From contig JADZCW010000294.1 of NCBI GenBank assembly GCA_020851395.1, positions 1 through 21,780 on the forward strand: a stretch of DNA of 21,780 nt. The letters are read 5' to 3'. Shown here piece by piece: positions 7,435 to 15,824 of the stretch. This DNA is from Phycisphaeraceae bacterium (GTDB lineage: Bacteria; Planctomycetota; Phycisphaerae; Phycisphaerales; Phycisphaeraceae). A program made the position numbers and the translations under genes. Below the pieces are notes generated by a model. It did not search any database and was not told where the DNA came from. It saw only the letters and a program-made list of their open reading frames with translations. Numbering within the stretch: the stretch's first letter is position 1; each line of letters starts with the position of its first letter.

Positions 7435-8643
7435 ATGAAATACGTCCTGATCATCGCCGACGGAGCGGCTGACCACCCCCTCGAGGAGCTCGACGGCAAG
7501 ACGCCGTTAGAGGCTGCGCGCAAGCCTAACACCGATCAGATCGCCGTGACCGGCCGGCAGGGCACGGTCGCGACCACCCCGCCGGGCTTTCCCTGCGGAT
7601 CGGATGTCTGCTGCATGAACCTTCTCGGCTACGACCCCGCCCTTTACCACAAGGGCAGGGCACCGCTGGAGGCCGCGGCGCTGGGAATCGACCTGACCCC
7701 CAAGGACTGGATCTTCCGCGTCAACCTCGTCACCGTTATCGACGGCATGATGCAGGACCACTCGGCCGGCCACATCTCCTCCGAGGAGGGCTGGGAGTTG
7801 CTCTCCGGCCTGGCCCAGCGGGTGGCCATCCCCGGCATGACCCTCTACCCGGGCGTCAGCTACCGCAACATCCTGGTGGATTCTTCCGGCGGGCGCGACT
7901 GGAGCCAGCTCTCGACCACCCCGCCGCACGACATCCCCGGCCAGCCCATCCGCAAGTTCCTGCCCACCGGCTCGCCCCACGCCGACATCCTTAACCGCAT
8001 GATCACCGAGAGCGAGACTTACTTCGCCGCGCACGAGATCAACCTCACCCGCCAGGAGCTCGGGGAGGTCCCCGCCACCCACGTCTGGCCCTGGGGCCAG
8101 GGTCAGATGCCCTCGATGCCCAACTTCCTGGACAAGTATGGCCTGCGGGGAGCGATGATCACGGCCGTGGACCTGCTGGCCGGCATCGCCGCCTTCATCG
8201 GCTGGGACCGCCTGGACGTGCCTGGCCAGACCTCCTATCACGACACCGACTACGCCGCCGCCGGCTCGCACGCTATCGCCGCCCTCGACCAGTACGACCT
8301 GGTCTGCGTCCACATCGAGGCCCCCGACGAGGCCTCCCACGCCGCCGACGCCAAGACCAAGGTCGCCGCCATCGAGTCGATCGACAAGTTCGTCGTCGGC
8401 CCGATCCACCAGGTCCTGCGCCAGCGCGGCGAGGACTACCGCCTGCTCTACCTGCCCGACCACTACACGGCCGTGAGCACCCGAAGACACGACCCCACGC
8501 CCGTGCCCTTCGCCCTGTGCGGCAAACACGTCAACACCGTGCTCAAGCGGCCGTTGACCGAGGCCAACGCCCAGCAGTCGGACCTGCACATCGACTTCGG
8601 CCACGAGCTGATGGAATTCTTCCTCCGCGGCGGCCTGGCCTGA
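7435..8643 (+). CDS. apgM: Archaeal-type 2,3-bisphosphoglycerate-independent phosphoglycerate mutase
   Basis: Members of this alkaline-phosphatase-superfamily group interconvert 3- and 2-phosphoglycerate in glycolysis and gluconeogenesis. A bacterial branch has been proposed to serve as an alternative homoserine kinase. The 402-aa length fits the family. MKYVLIIADGAADHPLEELD carries the first metal ligand (Asp9). GSDVCCMNLLGYDP (55-68) holds the nucleophile (Ser56), though CC-M replaces the more usual A-N/H-L. Further along are GRAPLEAAALGI, DHSAGHISSEE, IEAPDEASH and PDHYTAVSTRRHDPTPVPF, the last being the metal-binding C-terminal block. Translation probably starts without a Shine-Dalgarno site because a -10 element ends 8 bases before the ATG. 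The glycoside hydrolase-like gene follows after 34 bases on the same strand and may be co-transcribed. Confidence 0.88.
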   Translation: MKYVLIIADGAADHPLEELDGKTPLEAARKPNTDQIAVTGRQGTVATTPPGFPCGSDVCCMNLLGYDPALYHKGRAPLEAAALGIDLTPKDWIFRVNLVTVIDGMMQDHSAGHISSEEGWELLSGLAQRVAIPGMTLYPGVSYRNILVDSSGGRDWSQLSTTPPHDIPGQPIRKFLPTGSPHADILNRMITESETYFAAHEINLTRQELGEVPATHVWPWGQGQMPSMPNFLDKYGLRGAMITAVDLLAGIAAFIGWDRLDVPGQTSYHDTDYAAAGSHAIAALDQYDLVCVHIEAPDEASHAADAKTKVAAIESIDKFVVGPIHQVLRQRGEDYRLLYLPDHYTAVSTRRHDPTPVPFALCGKHVNTVLKRPLTEANAQQSDLHIDFGHELMEFFLRGGLA

Positions 8644-8677
8644 CATCCCCCATTCCCGACTGCATCAAGGAGATCTC

Positions 8678-10063
8678 ATGGCTTTGTCTGCTTTTCACGG
8701 CCCCCTGCGTCGCAACCCCGTCAACCCCCGCTACTTCACCGACGGCACCGGCAAGTCGATCTACCTCACCGGCTCGCACACCTGGGCGGTCATGGCCGAC
8801 ATGTGGATCGAGGGCGAGAAGCCCATCATCACTGACTACCCCGGCTTCCTGAACATGCTGGCCGACTATGGCCACAACTTCTTCCGCTTCTGGCAGTGGC
8901 CGCAGCTCAAGTGCGCTGTCTGGAACGACAAGCCCACCGTCTTCACCCCCCATCCCTACCAGCGCACCGGCCCGGGCCTGGCCAACGACGGCCTGCCCAA
9001 GTTCGACTTGACCAAGTGGAACGACGACTACTTCCGTCGCCTGCGCCAGCGCGTCGAGATGGCCGGCGAGATGGGCATCTACACCTCGATCATGCTCTTC
9101 GAGGCCTGGGGCATCAAGACCGCCACCGACCCCACCGACCCCTGGCCCTACTACCCCCAGCACCCCGCCAACAACATCAACGGCATCACCGACAACCCCG
9201 TCCTGCCCAACGGCCGGGCCTGGAACTACTTCTCCCTGCACTGCCCCCAACTCCTTGAGCAGCAGAAGAGCTGGATCCGCAAGGTCATCGAGACCGTCAA
9301 CGACCTCGACCACGTCCTGTTCGAGGTCTGCAACGAGGTCCCGCTCATGCCCGACGCCTTCGACTGGATGGACCACATCGCCAACTACGTCCACGAGGTC
9401 GAACGCTCCATGCCCAAGCAGCACCCCGTGGGCATCACCGGCGAGGGCGGCGACCAGGACACCGGCTACCTCATGGCCTGCCCCGCCGATTGGGTCTCGC
9501 CCGGCAACGGCGACCTGATGGATTATCGCTACAACCCGCCCGCCGCCGACGGCACCAAGGTCATGATCGTCGACACCGACCACATGTGGGGCCACGGCTG
9601 CGACGTCGCCTGGGTCTGGAAGAGTTTTACACGCGGCATGAATGTGCTCTTCATGGACCCCTGGATTCGGATTCCGGGCGAGATGGGCTACTACCAGGAC
9701 GGCAGCGTCTCGACCAACCAGCGTTACTACTACAAGTACGACGACATGCGCCGCACCATGGGCTACGCCCGCAAGTTCGCCCTCCAGATGGACCTCAACC
9801 GCTGCGTCCCGCACAACGAGCTGTGCACCAGCGGCTACTGCCTGGCCGACCCCGGCAAGGAGTACCTCTGCTACATGCCCGTCCCCGGCGCCCCCGAGGG
9901 CTTCACCCTCCGCGGCCACCCCGGCCAGTACAGCGTGCTCTGGTTCGACACCGTCACCGGCAAGTCTCAGCAGGGCGCCAACACCACCGGCGACAAACGC
10001 TTCAGCCTCTACACGCCCTTTGCCAACAGCCCCACCGTGGCCTACATCCGCAAGATCGATTGA
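8678..10063 (+). CDS. DUF4038-type glycoside hydrolase-like protein (TIM barrel)
   Basis: The 461-aa product looks like the DUF4038/apiosidase-like group of clan GH-A barrels, which cleave glycosidic bonds. Visible landmarks are the N-terminal NPRYFTDGTGKSIYLTGSHT, HNFFRFWQWPQ near 66-76, VLFEVCNE (213-220) with the Asn-Glu pair that is the usual acid/base at the end of beta-strand 4, and VMIVDTDHMWG (295-305), where Asp299 is a candidate nucleophile. The C-terminal region around 380-461 (CLADPGKEYLCYMPVPG, VLWFDTVTGK) resembles the small beta domain often attached to DUF4038 proteins. No signal peptide is visible, so the protein should act inside the cell on imported oligosaccharides. AAGGAG lies 7 bases before the ATG. 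Codons are strikingly C-ending, suggesting good expression. The substrate is unknown. Confidence 0.75.
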   Translation: MALSAFHGPLRRNPVNPRYFTDGTGKSIYLTGSHTWAVMADMWIEGEKPIITDYPGFLNMLADYGHNFFRFWQWPQLKCAVWNDKPTVFTPHPYQRTGPGLANDGLPKFDLTKWNDDYFRRLRQRVEMAGEMGIYTSIMLFEAWGIKTATDPTDPWPYYPQHPANNINGITDNPVLPNGRAWNYFSLHCPQLLEQQKSWIRKVIETVNDLDHVLFEVCNEVPLMPDAFDWMDHIANYVHEVERSMPKQHPVGITGEGGDQDTGYLMACPADWVSPGNGDLMDYRYNPPAADGTKVMIVDTDHMWGHGCDVAWVWKSFTRGMNVLFMDPWIRIPGEMGYYQDGSVSTNQRYYYKYDDMRRTMGYARKFALQMDLNRCVPHNELCTSGYCLADPGKEYLCYMPVPGAPEGFTLRGHPGQYSVLWFDTVTGKSQQGANTTGDKRFSLYTPFANSPTVAYIRKID

Positions 10064-10081
10064 CCACGATCGGGTCAATCG
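10057..10081. terminator. Perfect 9-bp hairpin between convergent genes
   Basis: CGATTGACC (10057-10065) and GGTCAATCG (10073-10081) form a perfect 9-bp stem with a 7-base loop. It sits across the TGA of the glycoside hydrolase gene and ends one base before the TAG of the DNA glycosylase gene. No T tract follows on either strand, so it would be an atypical terminator, but the position between two convergent stop codons suits a bidirectional transcript end. Confidence 0.45.
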
Positions 10082-10720
10082 CTACTTACTGACGTGGCCA
10101 TTGCCGCGCACCCAGAAGCGCAGCGGCTTCTTGGCCCATTCCCCCGCATAATCCACCCCGATACGCGGCCCAACCGCGATCGCCCCGGCCGGCAGCGTGC
10201 GTTTTCGCACCTGCTCGATGAACATTCCATTCCCGCGCGTCAGGTCCACTCCGTCTAGGCCGCGGTCAATCCCCATCGCCTGACAGAGACGTGCCGGCCC
10301 CGACGCCAGCTCCCTGTCCGCTAGTTTCGCCCCCGTCCGCCGCCGCGCCACGCGCAGCGAGCGCATCACGTTCAGCCCCTCAACAGGTTCAATCGCCCGG
10401 ACCAGCACCGCCACCGGTTCGCCCTCTCTCCCCGCCACCACGTTCAGGCAGTAATGCATTCCATAGGTGAAGTAGACGTAGGCGTGCCCGCCCGTCAGCC
10501 ACATCGACGCGTTGCGCGCCGTTCGCCGCCCCCCGAACGTGTGCGCCGCCTTGTCCTCTACCCCCAGATACGCCTCTGTCTCGACGATCACCCCGCTAAG
10601 TCTCTGGCCATCCAGGACGCGCACGAGCCGTTGTCCCAGCAACGCCCGGGCGACGGTAACAGGGTCGCGTTCGAAGAATGAGCGTGCCATCGGAGCGGTA
10701 GGGGGGCTTCCAGGTGGCAT
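10082..10720 (-). CDS. mpg: 3-methyladenine DNA glycosylase (AAG/MPG family)
   Basis: This enzyme removes alkylated purines such as 3-methyladenine from DNA as the first step of base excision repair. FFERDPVTVARALLG, then IVETEAYLGVEDKAAH, GRRTARNASMW, AYVYFTYGMHYCLNVV, VLVRAIEP and SGPARLCQAMGI are close to the human AAG signature. From the chosen start the catalytic Glu is E49, with Tyr51 and His60 lining the base pocket. The ATG at 10720 (212 aa) directly follows the TGA of the preceding small membrane protein gene with one base between them, so coupled translation is likely. An internal ATG at 10690 (202 aa) is the main alternative and is nearer the usual N-terminus. It is the last gene of the resB-ccsA run, with no obvious functional link. 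Confidence 0.9.
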   Translation of the reverse strand: MPPGSPPTAPMARSFFERDPVTVARALLGQRLVRVLDGQRLSGVIVETEAYLGVEDKAAHTFGGRRTARNASMWLTGGHAYVYFTYGMHYCLNVVAGREGEPVAVLVRAIEPVEGLNVMRSLRVARRRTGAKLADRELASGPARLCQAMGIDRGLDGVDLTRGNGMFIEQVRKRTLPAGAIAVGPRIGVDYAGEWAKKPLRFWVRGNGHVSK

Positions 10721-10721
10721 G

Positions 10722-11078
10722 TCACATCTTCGCCTGTGGGTAATACCGACGAACCACCACGGCACGGCAGACCAGCAGGCCCACCAGAACAAGGATCTTG
10801 GCCGGGATGAGCCAGACCGGAACGATCTGCGACTCAACCAGATCCGTCGCCCCGAAGACGACGAATGCCACAACGTAGGCGTAATTCCACAGCCCACCGC
10901 TCTGCCTAAGGTGCCTTTGGATCACCCACCCGGCGATGCCGAACCAGAAGCACGCCTCGATCAGGTTGAGGATGGAATATCCCATCGCCAGCGGGTCGCT
11001 GTAGTCGACGCGCCAAAGAACATGCCGCATCGCCGGCCAGAACCCCGACGGCATGTCGGCAAAGACCGCATCCCACAT
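10722..11078 (-). CDS. Small three-helix membrane protein of unknown function
   Basis: I do not recognise a named family. The 118-aa product has three probable membrane helices, about residues 33-53 (GYSILNLIEACFWFGIAGWV), 65-82 (NYAYVVAFVVFGATDLVE) and 88-108 (VWLIPAKILVLVGLLVCRAV), with charged residues in between and a basic C-terminus. Acidic residues sit within or at the edges of the helices (E41, D79, E82). It lies 31 bases after ccsA and one base before the DNA glycosylase start, and is probably co-transcribed with both. The position next to cytochrome c maturation genes is suggestive only. Confidence 0.7.
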   Translation of the reverse strand: MWDAVFADMPSGFWPAMRHVLWRVDYSDPLAMGYSILNLIEACFWFGIAGWVIQRHLRQSGGLWNYAYVVAFVVFGATDLVESQIVPVWLIPAKILVLVGLLVCRAVVVRRYYPQAKM

Positions 11079-11109
11079 GCCCGCAATGTAGCACAGCCGC
11101 CCACGAACG

Positions 11110-12927
11110 CTACTGGGCGTAGCTATGCAGCCCCGCGATCAGCAGATTCACCCCCCAGTACGTCCAGAGCATCACGCCGAACCCCACTACACTTAACCAC
11201 GCCGTGGTGATCCCGCGCTGCTTCACGCCCATTCGGACGTGGATGACGATCAGGTACACGATCCAGGTGATCAACGCCCACGTCTCCTTGGGGTCCCAGC
11301 CCCACCACCGCCCCCAGGCATGGTCCGCCCAATAAGCCCCCAGCAGGATCCCCACCCCTAAAATCCAGAACGCTAGCTGCAGCACCACCATCTGTGCCGC
11401 GTCCAGGTCGTGCAGAAGCCGCTCCACGCTGCCGGACCGATTCTCCGCCGGCTCCGTCGTCATCGCCACCGCCGCCCCCGCGATCGCCAGCGCCCGCCCC
11501 CCCCGGAAGTAATACGCCCCGAGGTAGCACAGACTCACGAAGAACCCCAGCGAGATCAGCCCATAGCTCGCCATCACCGTCGTGACGTGGATCTTGAGGA
11601 TGTTGCTCGTCGCCAGGATCCCCGCCACCTGCCCGATCTGATTGGCCGGGATCGGCACGAGGTTGGCGAACAGCAGCGTGAATGTCCCGAGCGCCGCCCC
11701 CGCCGCCGCGAAGATGACCTGCTTTCGCCACCAGGCTAAGAGCAACCCCACGACCACCGCGAACCACGACAGCGCGATGAACGACTCGTACTGGTTGTGC
11801 AGCGGCAGCCACCCCCGATTCGCCAGCATCGACCGCACGACCAACCCCGCCGTGTGCACCAACAGCCCCAACAACGTCGCGCCGATGCCCCAGGTGAGCA
11901 TCGTCCGCCGCCCCGTGCCCAAGGCGACCAACAGGCCCACCGCGCCGAGGAAGTACGCCCAGAAGCCGATCGTGAACTGCCCTGTAGCGTTGTAGAGCCG
12001 TTCCGCCCCGCGACGCAGCGACGAAGGATACGTCTCGCCGCGGATCGCTGGCATCAACCTCGATAGCTCATCGAGCTGCGCGTTGACCCCTGGCGCGTCG
12101 AGCTTCTGCCATGCCATGATCAGCGACCGCCAGGCCTCCGCCGCCTGCTTCGCTGAGGGATTCTCCTCCGCGAGTTGCGCCAGCGACGACAACGCCAGCC
12201 ACTTGCCCTCCGCGTCCTGCGCCGTCGGGCTGATCATCGCCAGCCCGGGCAGCCCGCTGTTCCAGAACGTCTCGAGCTCCATCGCCACCTCGCCCAACGC
12301 CTTCTGGAGACTGAGGTCGCTCTCAAGGCCGGCGAGGGTCTGCTGCATCCGGGCGTCTTCGAATATCGCCGGCGTCAGCCGTGCGATCTTGAGCCAGCCC
12401 TGCTGTTCTACCGGCTCAACCACCGCCGCCGTGAGCGTCCGCCGCAGGTCCAGCACCTCGACGTAGATCATCGGCCGGTGCACGTAATTCTGCCGCTGGA
12501 TCAGCATGTCCATGAACGTGAACACCGGATCGAGCCGCGGCCCGGCCGTAACTTCACCCTTGTCATCGACGCTCATCTCCCGCCAGTACGACTTGCCGTA
12601 GATCGCCAGCATCTTCTCCCGCGCCAGCGTGTCGAGGATCTTGGCCCGCCCCTCATCAAACACCGCCAACCGCCGGAAGTGCGACAGGTCCACCGCCCGC
12701 GCAAACGCGACGAGCGCCTCCGCCCCCGCCGGCTCAGCATGCACGTCAAAAGGATGCGGCATCGACGCCGCCTCCGCCGCGTCCACGTGCGGCGCCTCGG
12801 GCAGACTATTGCCCTGCGGCGCCGTGCGCACCTGTCCCACGGCCGACAGGCACGCCAGCATCGCCGCCAATAACATCGCAACATTTCGCGTCCGGAGGAT
12901 CACGATCATCGCTTTTTGGTCTTTCAT
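11110..12927 (-). CDS. ccsA: Cytochrome c maturation protein CcsA (ResC-like) with large soluble domain
   Basis: CcsA works with ResB/CcsB in System II to carry haem across the membrane and attach it to apocytochrome c. The start at 12927 is fixed by an ATGA overlap with the resB stop and gives 605 aa. Residues 15-31 form a signal or anchor segment. About 35-315 is a soluble, probably extracytoplasmic region (including VFDEGRAKILDTLAREKML), as seen in Bacteroidetes- and planctomycete-type CcsA. The C-terminal half carries about eight membrane helices with PLHNQYESFIALSW (375-388), conserved HVTTVMASYG (His447), the tryptophan-rich haem-handling motif WWGWDPKETW (541-550), and His601 in the final GLHSYAQ. 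All histidines expected for haem ligation appear present. A longer in-frame ATG at 13041 lies within resB and is unlikely. Confidence 0.9.
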   Translation of the reverse strand: MKDQKAMIVILRTRNVAMLLAAMLACLSAVGQVRTAPQGNSLPEAPHVDAAEAASMPHPFDVHAEPAGAEALVAFARAVDLSHFRRLAVFDEGRAKILDTLAREKMLAIYGKSYWREMSVDDKGEVTAGPRLDPVFTFMDMLIQRQNYVHRPMIYVEVLDLRRTLTAAVVEPVEQQGWLKIARLTPAIFEDARMQQTLAGLESDLSLQKALGEVAMELETFWNSGLPGLAMISPTAQDAEGKWLALSSLAQLAEENPSAKQAAEAWRSLIMAWQKLDAPGVNAQLDELSRLMPAIRGETYPSSLRRGAERLYNATGQFTIGFWAYFLGAVGLLVALGTGRRTMLTWGIGATLLGLLVHTAGLVVRSMLANRGWLPLHNQYESFIALSWFAVVVGLLLAWWRKQVIFAAAGAALGTFTLLFANLVPIPANQIGQVAGILATSNILKIHVTTVMASYGLISLGFFVSLCYLGAYYFRGGRALAIAGAAVAMTTEPAENRSGSVERLLHDLDAAQMVVLQLAFWILGVGILLGAYWADHAWGRWWGWDPKETWALITWIVYLIVIHVRMGVKQRGITTAWLSVVGFGVMLWTYWGVNLLIAGLHSYAQ

Positions 12928-15380
12928 GTTTGTCCCGCCGTCACGGGCTCCCGCGCCGGCAGACGCCCCTCGCACGCCAGCTGAGCCTGGATACGTTTCT
13001 TTTGTTGCCTCGCCAGCAGGGGCTTGATGTAGAACGCCCACGGGATCCCCACGGCCACCAGCACCGCGCCCACGAAGATCACCTGGATGGCCGCGTTGTT
13101 CCCCACCCCCAGGATGGTGTAACGCTGCTGCCGGGTGAACTGCCCCTGGTCGTCCTTCTCATCCTTCCGGGGGTCGCCTGGGTCGCCGGGGTCCCAGGCG
13201 ATCTGACTTATTTTGAGCTTGCCCATCTGCAGGTAGTGCATCCCCGCCGCGATGGGGTTTCCGCCGGCCCACGCCTTGGCCTCCTGCCACGTCAGCCCCC
13301 GTGCGATCAGCGGATTGTTCAGGCGTGCCTCGCCGTGCTCGATCTGGCCGGTGAGCTGTCCCTGGGCGTCGACGTGCTGGATCTCCAGGCTCGCAACGAA
13401 ATCGCGCGGGATCTGCGACCCCGGGTAGGGCTGCATCTCGAACCGATCGAGCTTGATCGCCAACGGCAGCGACCGACGTACCCGGCTGAACGCCAGGCCG
13501 ATCGGCCCGACGCCCGGCACGTCCACTACCCGCGCCCGCCGGTCCCCCTCGGGCAGCATCGGGTACCGCATGTGCCTCAGCCAGAGCCGCCGCGTCGTGG
13601 ACTTGCCGTCCCGCCCGGTGAATTGCAGGTCCACCGCCAGCAGCGACGGCACGAACGTCCCCTCATCGCGCGGCTGACGCATCGCCTTGGGCGTCGGCAC
13701 GGGCATCTCGACCGGCTGCGCATCGTGCAGACGGCTGACAACGTGCAGCCACCGCTCATGGCCTGCCACCTTGCCCAGGGGGAACTTGCCCTCAGGGATC
13801 ATGCCTTCGATCACCGTCTCGGGCGAACTCGGCAGCCGCACCATCAGCCGCAGCGGCTCGCCGGCCTTCCCCGAGTCGATGACATAGAACCGCGCCTCGC
13901 TGGCGTCGATGTATGTCAGCTTGATCGCCGGGTCCGGGTCAACGCGCTTGCCCATCGGCCCGACATTCGGATCGCCCGGGGCGAGCACGAAGTCCTGCGA
14001 CCGCTCCGGGAAGCGTGACATCACGATCCGACGGAACGTCCGCGGTCCCTGCGTGACCTGCATGGTCGCCTGCGTGTCGGTCGCCCCCTCGTAGCCGGGC
14101 GTGACGAAGGGCATGCCGTAAGGGCCGACGTTCTCGACGGTCAGTTGATATCCCGTCTGTCCGACATCGATCGTCTGGCCCGGTTCGATCCCGTAGATCC
14201 CCCGGAAGCCGCTTGCGGGCACCTCAACGATCAGCGCATGATTCGCCGGCAGCTCCGCCCGCAATTCCGCGAGGCGTGCCTCGGTGGGCTGTCGGAGATA
14301 CTCGACCGAGAGGCCCTGCATCTGGAAGTAGCGCTGCCCGGGCGTGTGGGCCAGCAGCGTCTGCCACGCGACGGGATCGGCGGAGGGCTCATTGATGTCG
14401 CCAATCGCCACCGTCAATGCCGGATTCGCCTCCGCATCGTCCGCCTGTGACGGCCCCTCGACCCACGCGGTGGTCATATCGCCATAGGCCACGAAACCGG
14501 TGACCGCGGCGCGGACCCGGCCGGCGAAAATGTTCTCAAAGGCGGAATTGTCGTCGAGTCGGATGTCCAGCGGCCCCTGGTCGCCCGCGGCGGCGGGGAG
14601 AGGTTCCCCCTGGAGGATCGGCGGCAGATGGTCGTTGTACCGCGGCAGACTCGGCAGCGGCACCATCAGTTCGCTGCCGCCCCAGTAGACGAACAGGGCC
14701 GGCGTCTTCTGGTCATAGAACGCGCGGACCGGCCCGCCGCCGAGGTCCTGGCGGAAGAGGATCGTGTCGCCCTCGAGCTTGAGGTGCCCGTAGATCATGC
14801 TCCCCAGGGCGATCAGCACGATCCCGCTGTGCACCGAGAGCACCCCGATGTTCTGGAACTTGAACTCGATCCGGCGGATCGTCGCCCACACCATGTTCAG
14901 CACGAACAGCCCCAGGATCAGCTTCAGCGGCCACCAGCTATAGAACTCCAGCTCCGTCATCTCCAGCCCCGGCAGCCGGTACAGCACGGTCGCTCTGTGC
15001 AGCGTGAACCACGGGTGCTGGCTGATCCAAAGGTTGACCTGCCCGCACGCCCCGACCGTCGCCGCCGCGCCGATCGCCACCAGCAGCCACCCCATCGTCC
15101 CCCGCACGATCCGCGCTCGTCCCCGCCCCGGCCACCACTGCCCGATCCCCACGTGATACCCCGCCAGCATCCCCGCCCCGACGCCCCCCAAACCCAGCAA
15201 CCCGTAGAACAGCCCCTTGAGCAGGAACGTCACCGGCACGCTCGCCAGCGTGCCGTAGAGGGCGACGAGCACGAGAAGGATCACGGCCAGGGTGATGGAG
15301 CTGAACGCCCGTGTGGTCCAGCGCAGCGGAGCGGGCAGCAGGAGGTCAGTTTGTTTGACGCGTTGGTACTTCAGGCTCAC
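12924..15380 (-). CDS. resB: Cytochrome c maturation protein ResB/CcsB-like
   Basis: ResB is the membrane partner of CcsA in System II cytochrome c maturation. Translation appears to begin at a GTG. The 818-aa product starts with a basic segment and then hydrophobic helices near 26-47, 53-75, 95-113, 148-167 and 180-198. The last (VLSVHSGIVLIALGSMIYG, then GHLKLEGDTIL) matches the conserved ResB helix with its His (H184). A long extracytoplasmic domain follows, and a final helix lies near residue 770-795 before a basic tail (KPLLARQQKKRIQAQ). It is longer than Bacillus ResB, mainly in the extracytoplasmic domain. The TGA overlaps the ccsA ATG. A TATACT on the minus strand at 15457-15452 is the best -10 candidate; no good -35 accompanies it. 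Confidence 0.87.
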   Translation of the reverse strand: MSLKYQRVKQTDLLLPAPLRWTTRAFSSITLAVILLVLVALYGTLASVPVTFLLKGLFYGLLGLGGVGAGMLAGYHVGIGQWWPGRGRARIVRGTMGWLLVAIGAAATVGACGQVNLWISQHPWFTLHRATVLYRLPGLEMTELEFYSWWPLKLILGLFVLNMVWATIRRIEFKFQNIGVLSVHSGIVLIALGSMIYGHLKLEGDTILFRQDLGGGPVRAFYDQKTPALFVYWGGSELMVPLPSLPRYNDHLPPILQGEPLPAAAGDQGPLDIRLDDNSAFENIFAGRVRAAVTGFVAYGDMTTAWVEGPSQADDAEANPALTVAIGDINEPSADPVAWQTLLAHTPGQRYFQMQGLSVEYLRQPTEARLAELRAELPANHALIVEVPASGFRGIYGIEPGQTIDVGQTGYQLTVENVGPYGMPFVTPGYEGATDTQATMQVTQGPRTFRRIVMSRFPERSQDFVLAPGDPNVGPMGKRVDPDPAIKLTYIDASEARFYVIDSGKAGEPLRLMVRLPSSPETVIEGMIPEGKFPLGKVAGHERWLHVVSRLHDAQPVEMPVPTPKAMRQPRDEGTFVPSLLAVDLQFTGRDGKSTTRRLWLRHMRYPMLPEGDRRARVVDVPGVGPIGLAFSRVRRSLPLAIKLDRFEMQPYPGSQIPRDFVASLEIQHVDAQGQLTGQIEHGEARLNNPLIARGLTWQEAKAWAGGNPIAAGMHYLQMGKLKISQIAWDPGDPGDPRKDEKDDQGQFTRQQRYTILGVGNNAAIQVIFVGAVLVAVGIPWAFYIKPLLARQQKKRIQAQLACEGRLPAREPVTAGQT

Positions 15381-15726
15381 GCGGGGGGTTCCAGGGGGCT
15401 GATCGCTCGAAATCGTGGAGAGAAGCGGGGGTGGGTCCGATGATGGTTGACAGTATAGGGGGCCTTAGCCGGGGCTTCTGAGCAGCTGACTGCGAAGTAA
15501 TTGAACAACCTCACCAATCATGCCAGCAGCGGGTGCTTCTGGTCCGTAAAATAGGCAAGTCGCAATCCTGCGTGCTCAACGATTCGGCGACAGGGGGGTC
15601 ATCAATGACGCCAGGTTGAGCATCCCATCGGCATGCGGCCCCCCCAGGCCTGCCAAAAACGGCTCGCTACCCCGATTCTTTGCGAAAAAGGGCCCGACTG
15701 GGGTGGTGATCGTTTTGCACAGCTTC

Positions 15727-15755
15727 TTGGCACTTGAGGATTTAAAGACTACAAT
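15727..15755 (+). promoter_or_regulatory. Sigma70-type promoter of korAB
   Basis: TTGGCA (15727-15732) and TACAAT (15750-15755) are separated by exactly 17 bases, a near-consensus housekeeping promoter. Transcription would start near 15762, giving a leader of about 93 bases before the korA ATG at 15855. It is the best-formed promoter in the window. Confidence 0.7.
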
Positions 15756-15783
15756 CCACCGACTTTCCCGCCGATCGCCTTCA

Positions 15784-15824
15784 GGGGCGGTCTCCGGGGT
15801 TATTTTCGGGGGATGTCCGGGGGG
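15784..15824 (+). promoter_or_regulatory. Four evenly spaced G-runs in the korA leader
   Basis: Runs of 4, 4, 5 and 6 G lie at 15784-15787, 15796-15799, 15808-15812 and 15819-15824, separated by 8, 8 and 6 bases. They fall between the korA promoter and its ribosome site and could form an RNA G-quadruplex. Alternatively the last run can pair with CCCC at 15829-15832 in a short hairpin. Either structure would end just before AGGAG at 15841. Confidence 0.4.

Noticed and set aside
8543..10078. A 511-codon minus-strand open frame across the glycoside hydrolase gene
   Set aside because: It is a Val/Gly/Ala-rich mirror frame with no recognisable domain. The plus-strand gene has a ribosome site and catalytic motifs.
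15598..15609. GTCAT-CA-ATGAC dyad as an operator
   Set aside because: The half-sites are only 5 bp and it is more than 100 bases from either promoter candidate. It is too weak to call.
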